From contig JAHHQP010000004.1 in NCBI GenBank assembly GCA_020026355.1, forward strand, positions 6,608 through 70,607: a DNA stretch of 64,000 nt, in the 5' to 3' direction. Below are positions 53,101 through 58,982 of the stretch, piece by piece. Origin of the DNA: Bacteroidales bacterium. Lineage in GTDB: Bacteria > Bacteroidota > Bacteroidia > Bacteroidales > UBA932. The notes below the pieces were generated by a model. That model ran no database searches. It worked only from the letters and a program-made list of their open reading frames with translations, and was not told the DNA's origin. How positions within the stretch are numbered: the stretch's first letter is position 1; every line of letters begins with the position of its first letter. The position numbers were made by a program, and so were the translations under genes.

Positions 53101-54384
53101 AAGGTCTTCGGCGATGAGTTCCAGACCCATCATTATGACAAGAAATGCTTCGAGGGTATCTATAAGGTATCTGATGAGGAAGTATGGAATGTAAGGAACA
53201 CTCTCAGGAAGCGCCTCATCGATGAGGTCAAGGAGCGTCTTTCCGATCCGTCCGTCACCAGTCATTATTCTCCTCGTCAGATCGTCAAGATCAAGGAGAC
53301 TCTCCGTGACGATGTCCTGACTATCGGTTTCGCCCGTCGTTTCGCGACATACAAGAGAGCCCACCTGCTCTTCCATGACCTGGATAGGCTGGACAAGATC
53401 GTCAACGATCCGAAGCAGCCGGTACAGTTCCTCTTCGCCGGCAAGGCTCATCCTGCAGACAAGGCCGGACAGGACCTTATCAAGATGATCGTGGATATCT
53501 CCAAGCAGGACAGGTTCATCGGCAAGATCGTGTTCGTGCCGAACTATGATATCACCGTTGCGAAATATCTGGTACAGGGTGTCGATGTCTGGATGAACAA
53601 TCCGACCCGTCCGCTCGAGGCTTCCGGAACATCTGGAGAGAAAGCTGCCATGAACGGTGTCATGCACTTCTCTGTCCTTGACGGCTGGTGGGTAGAGGGT
53701 TACAAGCCTTGTGCGGGCTGGGCACTCCCTATGGAGCGTACTTATGATGACCAGCGCTTCCAGGACGAACTTGATGCCGCTACCATCTATAACATCATCG
53801 AGAATGAGATCGCACCTACATATTACAACAAGACCCTTTCTACAGGACGTTCTGCAGACTGGATCGAGTACATCAAGAATACGATCGCCATGGTCGCCTG
53901 CAACTTCACGACGAACAGGATGTTGACGGACTATATCAACCAGTACTATAATCCGCAGTCAGCACGCTATGAGTCTCTCATTGCCGATGATTTCGCGAAA
54001 GCTCGTGAAATCGCCGCTTGGAAGAAGAGACTGCGTCGTCAGTGGAAGAATGTCGAAGTGGTTTCCATCACTAAGGAAGAAGGCGCATCCGACGATATCG
54101 AACTCGGAGGAAACATCAAGGCAGAACTTGTCCTCAATCTCGGAGACCTTAATTCAGACGAGATCGGAGTCGAGCTGCTGTTCGCTACGGAGGACAAGAA
54201 GGGTCGTCTCCATATCCAGGAACGTTACGAGTTCGAGGCCGGAGAGGCGGTAGACGGCGTTGCCAGATATACGGTGGATGTCGTTCCGGAGACTTCTGGC
54301 CTCTACAAGGTCGCTGCCAGGATGTATGCCAAGAATCCGGCACTTCCTCACAGACAGGACTTCGATCTGGTAAGATGGTTGTAA
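50137..54384 (+). CDS. GT3 glycogen synthase fused to GT35 alpha-glucan phosphorylase
   Basis: A 1415-residue two-enzyme chain. Residues 1 to about 545 are a GT3 (animal/yeast-type) glycogen synthase: [22 protein letters not shown] at residues 14-35, [10 protein letters not shown], and the donor E-x7-E motif [12 protein letters not shown]. GT3 enzymes use UDP-glucose. Residues from about 560 are the short alpha-glucan phosphorylase type (GT35, with DUF3417-like N-terminus [22 protein letters not shown], then [31 protein letters not shown], and [16 protein letters not shown] with the PLP-binding Lys1169). No stop or frameshift separates them; an in-frame ATG (51817, Met561) marks the joint. 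It closes the glycogen cluster. Confidence 0.93.
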   Translation: [1415 protein letters not shown]

Positions 54385-54385
54385 G

Positions 54386-55270
54386 ATGGTCATAGCAACC
54401 GGTTTCTTCGACGGTGTCCATCTTGGGCACCGTCTTGTCATTGACAAGCTCGTGGAGGCAGCTGCCGCACGAGGAGATGAAAGTATGGTCATCACGTTCT
54501 GGCCGCATCCGCGGAATGTTCTTCAGCAGGAAGCCAGAAATCTGCGTCTGCTCACTTCTCTGGAAGAGAAGAAGGCGATGCTATCCGCCTTGGGGGTAGA
54601 TCATGTGGAGGTTCTTCCTTTTACCCGTGAGTTCAGCGAGATGACTACGGAAGAATATCTCTCCCGCATCATCCGGGACAAGTTCGGCGGGAAAGCCATA
54701 TTGCTGGGCTATGACAACAGAATCGGTTCTGACAGAGCTGCTCCTTCAGAAACGGCCCGGATTGCCGCGTCGCTCGGTCTGGAGGTGATCTGCGGGGACA
54801 TGCTTCCTTCTTCGGGAGGTTATGCCGTCAGTTCCACGAAAATCCGCGAATCCCTGGCCCATGGTGACGTCGTCTCGGCTGCAGAAATGCTGGGTTACAG
54901 GTATGGACTCAAGGGAGTCGTCGTGTCTGGCAATCAGTTAGGCAGGACGATCGGTTTCCCGACAGCCAACATGCAGCTTTATGATCCTTTGAAGTGTGTC
55001 CCTTCTGACGGAGTCTATCTGGTGCGAGTGGAAACCTTGGATCGTAAACTCTACGGCATGTGCAACATCGGTTGCCGTCCGACGGTTTCCATGGAGGGAA
55101 AGGTGAAGACAATCGAGACGAACATCTTTGATTTTCATGATGATATCTACGGCCTTGACCTGAAGATTTCTTTCATCTGTAAAATCAGAGATGAGAAAAA
55201 ATTCTTATCTTTGGAAGAATTGAGAATGCAGCTGGAGAAAGACCGCAATCTTTGTTTGGAAAAAATTTGA
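54386..55270 (+). CDS. ribF: Bifunctional riboflavin kinase/FAD synthetase
   Basis: A 294-residue enzyme that makes FMN from riboflavin and FAD from FMN. The N-terminal nucleotidyltransferase domain begins at once with VIATGFFDGVHLGHRLVID, followed by ITFWPHPR, DKFGGKAILLGYDNRIGSDR and SSTKIRESLAHGD. The C-terminal kinase domain has YRYGLKGVVVSGNQLGRTIGFPTANM, and GVYLVRVETLDRKLYGMCNIGCRPT, then ETNIFDFHDDIYG. The N-terminus is some 15 residues shorter than in E. coli, starting at the first strand; the ATG one base after the upstream stop is the only good start. It is unrelated in pathway to glycogen. Confidence 0.95.
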   Translation: MVIATGFFDGVHLGHRLVIDKLVEAAAARGDESMVITFWPHPRNVLQQEARNLRLLTSLEEKKAMLSALGVDHVEVLPFTREFSEMTTEEYLSRIIRDKFGGKAILLGYDNRIGSDRAAPSETARIAASLGLEVICGDMLPSSGGYAVSSTKIRESLAHGDVVSAAEMLGYRYGLKGVVVSGNQLGRTIGFPTANMQLYDPLKCVPSDGVYLVRVETLDRKLYGMCNIGCRPTVSMEGKVKTIETNIFDFHDDIYGLDLKISFICKIRDEKKFLSLEELRMQLEKDRNLCLEKI

Positions 55271-55620
55271 TGGATATGGATATTCTGCTGATCATATTGG
55301 TGGCGGCCTTCCTCGGGATGAAGGCGGTGGAAAACAGACTGACTACGGCGGACAAGGCTGCACCGGAAGAATTTCCGCGGCCTGATGATTTCGTCCTGGA
55401 GCCTGCGGAGGAGACCTCTGTACTGTCGTCATCCCAGTCCGGTCAGGAGGAATCTCTGACTGACGATATGCCTGGCGATCTTCCCGATGCCGGAAAGAAA
55501 CCTGTCCTGCAGGTGGCTGCAGAAACGCATGGACCGGAGAAAAAACAGGAGAAAGAGAAGCTGGATCCCAAGAAGATGGTGATCTATTCGGAAATATTCA
55601 GAGCCAAATATCTGGAATAG
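55270..55620 (+). CDS. Small membrane-anchored protein, unknown
   Basis: A 116-residue protein whose ATG overlaps the ribF stop by one base (TGATG). One N-terminal hydrophobic helix (ILLIILVAAFLGMKAVENRL) is followed by an acidic, low-complexity, probably disordered segment and a C-terminal basic/helical region ending in KKMVIYSEIFRAKYLE, which looks conserved rather than random. I do not recognise a family. A single-span inner-membrane protein with a cytoplasmic tail is likely; the codon use is like its neighbours, and the coupled start supports it being a real gene. Confidence 0.65.
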   Translation: MDMDILLIILVAAFLGMKAVENRLTTADKAAPEEFPRPDDFVLEPAEETSVLSSSQSGQEESLTDDMPGDLPDAGKKPVLQVAAETHGPEKKQEKEKLDPKKMVIYSEIFRAKYLE

Positions 55621-55634
55621 ATAGATTTTTTTAC

Positions 55635-55642
55635 TATATTTG
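55635..55642 (+). promoter_or_regulatory. -7 box for greA
   Basis: TATATTTG, exact TAnnTTTG, 15 bases after the previous stop codon. The transcript would start near 55648 and carry the hairpin at 55651-55678 in a 66-base leader. Confidence 0.7.
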
Positions 55643-55650
55643 CAAAAGAG

Positions 55651-55678
55651 GGTTCTGTCTATGACAGGACTCCTTTTT
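55651..55678 (+). terminator. Hairpin with T-run in the greA leader
   Basis: Stem GTTCTGTC/GACAGGAC (one U-G pair), loop TAT, then TCC and TTTTT. It lies downstream of the greA -7 box and 36 bases before the greA ATG. It can end the ribF transcript, but it also lies within the greA leader and could act as an attenuator. Confidence 0.6.
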
Positions 55679-55713
55679 AGTTTGTACAATTTAAACCGTT
55701 AAAATAAAGAATT

Positions 55714-56181
55714 ATGGCACTTCATTATATGACCCAGGAAGGTCTGGATAAATTGAAGAAAGAACTCGCTGATGCCATTGCTCAGCGTCCGGTGATTTCC
55801 GCGGCTATCGGGGAAGCACGTGATAAAGGAGATTTGTCAGAGAATGCAGAATACGAAGCTGCACGTGAGGCTCAGGGCTTGCTCGAGCTCCAGATTTCCA
55901 AACTTCAGGATCTGGTGGCGAATGCCCGTGTCATCGACGAGTCTCAGATCGGTACCGATCATGTACAGATGTTGAACAAGGTCAAGGTCAAGAACCTGAA
56001 TGCCGGTCAGGTGATGGAATTCACTCTTGTCGGCGAGAGCGAGGCGGACTTCATGCACGGAAAGCTTGCTGCCACGACTCCGATCGGCAAGGCACTCATG
56101 GGCCATTCCAAAGGTGAGATCGTCGAGGCCAAAGTACCTTCAGGCATCATCAAGTTCGAAATCCTTGACATTACATTGTAA
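55714..56181 (+). CDS. greA: Transcription elongation factor GreA
   Basis: A 155-residue factor that rescues backtracked RNA polymerase by stimulating transcript cleavage. The N-terminal coiled-coil contains GEARDKGDLSENAEYEAAREAQ, whose acidic tip D and E residues coordinate the catalytic metal in the polymerase active site. The C-terminal FKBP-like domain includes GESEADFMHGKLAATTPIGKALMGHSKGEIVEAKVPSG. Canonical length. It starts a transcript with the HIT and thioredoxin-fold genes and has an unusual hairpin in its leader. Confidence 0.97.
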   Translation: MALHYMTQEGLDKLKKELADAIAQRPVISAAIGEARDKGDLSENAEYEAAREAQGLLELQISKLQDLVANARVIDESQIGTDHVQMLNKVKVKNLNAGQVMEFTLVGESEADFMHGKLAATTPIGKALMGHSKGEIVEAKVPSGIIKFEILDITL

Positions 56182-56189
56182 TAAATACC

Positions 56190-56594
56190 ATGGCGACAAT
56201 CTTCACGAAAATCGCGAACGGGGAAATCCCGTCGTATAAGGTGGCGGAGAATGATGAGTTCTACGCGTTCCTGGACATCAATCCTTTGACCAAGGGACAT
56301 ACGCTGGTCATTCCGAAACATGTAGAGGATGACTATATCTTCCATCTGGATGAAGAAACCTACATGGGACTCTGCGCTTTTGCCCGGAAAGTGGCACAGG
56401 CTGTCGGAAAGGCAATTCCTTGCAAGAGGGTCGGCGTCGCCGTCCTCGGAATGGAAGTGCCGCATACGCATATTCACCTGGTCCCTCTCCAGACGGAGGG
56501 CGATCTGGATTTCCGTAAACCGAAGCTGGAACTTTCCCAGGAAGAATTCGTTGCCATCGCGGCATCTATCCGTGCTGCCTTTGAACAGAACTGA
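56190..56594 (+). CDS. HIT family protein (HinT-like)
   Basis: A 134-residue nucleotide hydrolase/transferase of the histidine-triad superfamily. TIFTKIANGEIPSYKV and FLDINPLTKGHTLVIPK are typical of the HinT branch, and the triad motif is VPHTHIHLVPLQT. HinT proteins hydrolyse AMP-lysine-type phosphoramidates. It starts 9 bases after the greA stop and 3 bases before the next gene begins. Confidence 0.93.
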   Translation: MATIFTKIANGEIPSYKVAENDEFYAFLDINPLTKGHTLVIPKHVEDDYIFHLDEETYMGLCAFARKVAQAVGKAIPCKRVGVAVLGMEVPHTHIHLVPLQTEGDLDFRKPKLELSQEEFVAIAASIRAAFEQN

Positions 56595-56596
56595 TT

Positions 56597-57736
56597 ATGA
56601 AGAGAAGCAGATTCATCTTACCCATGATCGCGGCTGCAGCGGCAGTGTCCTGTACTGGCAACCGTGCGGAAATCAAACTTACCCTTGCAGGTGCTCCTTC
56701 GGAGCAGGTCGTGGTGAAAGCCCAGAACCTGAACCGCTATGAGGTGCTTGATACGCTCTATACTGATGACAAGGGAAAACTGGCCTATAAAGTGGACGTG
56801 CGGAAGGGAGACCCTGAGTTCTTCTTTCTTTATCGGAATGACCGACGTTTCGCTTCCTTGCTGCTGGAGGCTGGTGACAAGGTCCGGGTGGAGGTCGATG
56901 CCGATGGGCATCTCAGCATGTCCGGTTCTGAAGACTCGCGCTTGCTGGCTGAACTCAACGAGGAGCAGAAGAAGGTTGATGCTGCTCTGTCTGACATCCA
57001 GAACAGGTTGGATGAGAACAATCTTCAGGATCTGAAGGTGGAATTCAATAAAGTATATATCGATCATTACCGTTCCAGCGTGGCTTTCGTCATGAAGCAC
57101 TGCAAGTCTCTCGTGTCTGTACCGGCTTTGTACGAACAGCTTCAGGGCAATGCGCTTCCGGTTTTCGGCCGACATACGGATGCTCTTGTCTTCAAGTCCG
57201 TGAGCGATTCTTTGAACAAGGTGTGGCCGGAGTCCCGTTATGCTCAGGCACTCGCTGTCGAAGCTCAGCGCAGGGTCAATGAGATGCAGCTGTCCATGAA
57301 GTTGAGTGAAGCAGAGGCCAGACCTTTCCCGGAGCTTGTCTTGAAGGACAGGGATCTGAAAGACATCAAGCTCAGTGAGGTAGAAGCGGAATGTATCATG
57401 CTGCATTTCTGGAATCCGGCTGAACCGGCTCAGAAAATGTTCAATGTTGATGTGCTCTTCCCGCTTTACAAGGAGTTCCACAAGAAGGGTCTTGAAATCT
57501 ATGCGGTCGCGTTGACTTCGGACCGTGTCGGCTGGGGCCTGACGGTAGGGGATCAGAATCTGCCTTGGATCAATGTCTGTGATCCGTCCATGAATGCAGC
57601 TGCCCTTTATAATCTGCAGCAGCTTCCGACGACCTTCTTCATCAACAGGGATGAAGAAAACCAGCTCGTCCGTGCGGGCGAGCAGTTCGATGGAGTCGAA
57701 TCCATCCGGAAATATCTTAGAAAGGTATTAAAATAA
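56597..57736 (+). CDS. Thioredoxin-fold lipoprotein without CXXC
   Basis: A 379-residue exported lipoprotein (lipid-anchored Cys19 in AAAAVSC). Residues 25-115 resemble the DUF4369 beta-sandwich often found with TlpA-type proteins; residues 245-379 form a thioredoxin/AhpC-TSA fold (LHFWNPAEPAQKMFNVDVLFPLYKEFHKKGLEIYAVAL ... LQQLPTTFFINRD, with the cis-Pro). The usual W-C-x-x-C site is replaced by WNPAEPAQ, so no disulfide chemistry is possible. Related Bacteroidota proteins with CXXC are periplasmic reductases. It lies at the end of the greA unit and overlaps tsaB tail to tail. Confidence 0.85.
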   Translation: MKRSRFILPMIAAAAAVSCTGNRAEIKLTLAGAPSEQVVVKAQNLNRYEVLDTLYTDDKGKLAYKVDVRKGDPEFFFLYRNDRRFASLLLEAGDKVRVEVDADGHLSMSGSEDSRLLAELNEEQKKVDAALSDIQNRLDENNLQDLKVEFNKVYIDHYRSSVAFVMKHCKSLVSVPALYEQLQGNALPVFGRHTDALVFKSVSDSLNKVWPESRYAQALAVEAQRRVNEMQLSMKLSEAEARPFPELVLKDRDLKDIKLSEVEAECIMLHFWNPAEPAQKMFNVDVLFPLYKEFHKKGLEIYAVALTSDRVGWGLTVGDQNLPWINVCDPSMNAAALYNLQQLPTTFFINRDEENQLVRAGEQFDGVESIRKYLRKVLK

Positions 57737-58420
57737 TTTCTTGCGGCTGACGCCAGCAACGAATTCCTTGAGATAGAACGGTTCGAAGTATGCGACATCT
57801 TCGAACCGTTTTTCTTCGTAGGCTTTTCTGGCAGGTCCGGCCATGGCAGACGCTTTCGGCCAGCACTGGATGAAGTGCGCATTCGGGGAGACGATTGTCT
57901 CTTCGCATTTTCCGGCACCGTCCCCGATGAAGAGGACCTCGCCTTTTTCCAGCCATTCCCGGAAAGATCCTTCCGTCACGACATGGGCTTCCGTTTCTGT
58001 CAGTTGTTTTCCTTCTGTGTCAAAGACGGCGCAATAGACTTCCATCCTGCGGGCATCGATCATCGGTATGATATACCTGCAGCCTTCCGGCAGCAGTCCT
58101 TCCGTGATGGCCTGTGCGGCCAGAGTGTCAAGTGTACCGACCGCGAGCAGCGGGAGATGGGCTCCGAAACACAAGCCTTTAGCCGTAGATACGCCGACTC
58201 TCAGTCCGGTATAGGATCCTGGACCCTTGCTGACGCAGACGGCGTTGCAGTCCTTAATCGTGCATCCGGCTTCTTCCAGAATTTCCTGGACGAAAGGAGT
58301 CGTGAGGGATGCGTGTGATTTCAATGCGGAACTTTCCCGGTACGCGGTGATTTTTCCGTCTTCAACCAAGGCGGCAGAGCAGAGAACTGTCGATGTCTCG
58401 ATAAGTATGATTCTTTCCAT
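57728..58420 (-). CDS. tsaB: tRNA N6-threonylcarbamoyladenosine protein TsaB
   Basis: A 230-residue ASKHA-fold protein that binds TsaD and is required for threonylcarbamoylation of A37 in ANN-reading tRNAs. It opens with IILIETSTVLCSAALVEDG; VCVSKGPGSYTGLRVGVSTAKGLCFG is the TsaB signature. Its 3' end overlaps the last 9 bases of the convergent thioredoxin-fold gene, and its coding sequence near residues 204-215 contains a 12-bp hairpin that looks like a terminator for the other strand. cvpA lies 6 bases upstream on the minus strand. Confidence 0.95.
   Translation of the reverse strand: MERIILIETSTVLCSAALVEDGKITAYRESSALKSHASLTTPFVQEILEEAGCTIKDCNAVCVSKGPGSYTGLRVGVSTAKGLCFGAHLPLLAVGTLDTLAAQAITEGLLPEGCRYIIPMIDARRMEVYCAVFDTEGKQLTETEAHVVTEGSFREWLEKGEVLFIGDGAGKCEETIVSPNAHFIQCWPKASAMAGPARKAYEEKRFEDVAYFEPFYLKEFVAGVSRKKLF
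57777..57813 (+). terminator. Terminator of the greA unit embedded in tsaB coding sequence
   Basis: A 12-bp perfect stem AACGGTTCGAAG/CTTCGAACCGTT with a 10-base loop and a T-run on the + strand, 41 bases after the thioredoxin-fold gene ends. It lies wholly inside the 3' coding part of tsaB on the other strand. Confidence 0.8.
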
Positions 58421-58426
58421 ATCTTC

Positions 58427-58915
58427 CTAGAAGATTAAACTTTTCAAATAAGGCATGACTGCAACGGTGATCTTCTTGAAGGCATCCAGGATGATGGAAC
58501 CGTTCAGGATTGCAGGGTTGAACAGTTTCAGTTCGTTGTTGAGCGAGGTCATCATGATTCCGAGGATGCCGGAGACGATGGCGAAGATCATCAAGGAGAT
58601 GATGACGCCCAGCAGTCGGTTCAACCAGCCCAGCAGGATGATCTTGATGAGTCTCTCGATGATTTTTCCTGCCAGGAAGAGCGTGACGGCCACTACGATG
58701 AAGATCAGTATGAATGAGAAGACATGTATCACTCCAGGATTGGCTGCCGTCAGTTCGGCTAACCAGGCGGAGACCGGTTCTTCCAGCAGGACTGCCAGTC
58801 TGCAGCCGAGGAAAATGGTGAGCAGACCGATAAGCTGGGAAACCATACCTTTATGCAGGCCTGATATCACCGTGGGAATGAAGCAGATCAGCAGGATAAT
58901 GTCAAGTATATTCAT
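58427..58915 (-). CDS. CvpA family membrane protein
   Basis: A 162-residue inner-membrane protein of the CvpA family (colicin V production protein in E. coli; generally linked to envelope homeostasis). Four hydrophobic segments are seen: NILDIILLICFIPTVISGLHKGM, LIGLLTIFLGCRLAVLL, VFSFILIFIVVAVTLFLAGKII and LLGVIISLMIFAIVSGILGIMM. The GLHKGMVSQLIGLL region and the GWLNRLLGVI region are typical. It is followed by tsaB after 6 bases. Confidence 0.88.
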   Translation of the reverse strand: MNILDIILLICFIPTVISGLHKGMVSQLIGLLTIFLGCRLAVLLEEPVSAWLAELTAANPGVIHVFSFILIFIVVAVTLFLAGKIIERLIKIILLGWLNRLLGVIISLMIFAIVSGILGIMMTSLNNELKLFNPAILNGSIILDAFKKITVAVMPYLKSLIF

Positions 58916-58925
58916 ATATTTTTCT

Positions 58926-58933
58926 TATCTTTG
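58926..58933 (+). promoter_or_regulatory. -7 box for ileS
   Basis: TATCTTTG, exact TAnnTTTG, 49 bases before the ileS ATG, in the divergent cvpA/ileS gap. Confidence 0.7.
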
Positions 58934-58966
58934 CAGTTTTAATGAATGCTTGTAGATTAACGGATG

Positions 58967-58974
58967 CAAAATTA
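58967..58974 (-). promoter_or_regulatory. -7 box for cvpA-tsaB
   Basis: Minus-strand TAATTTTG, exact TAnnTTTG, 51 bases before the cvpA ATG. The two divergent promoters overlap face to face, so their transcripts are complementary for about 30 bases. Confidence 0.55.
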
Positions 58975-58982
58975 GGAAAAAT

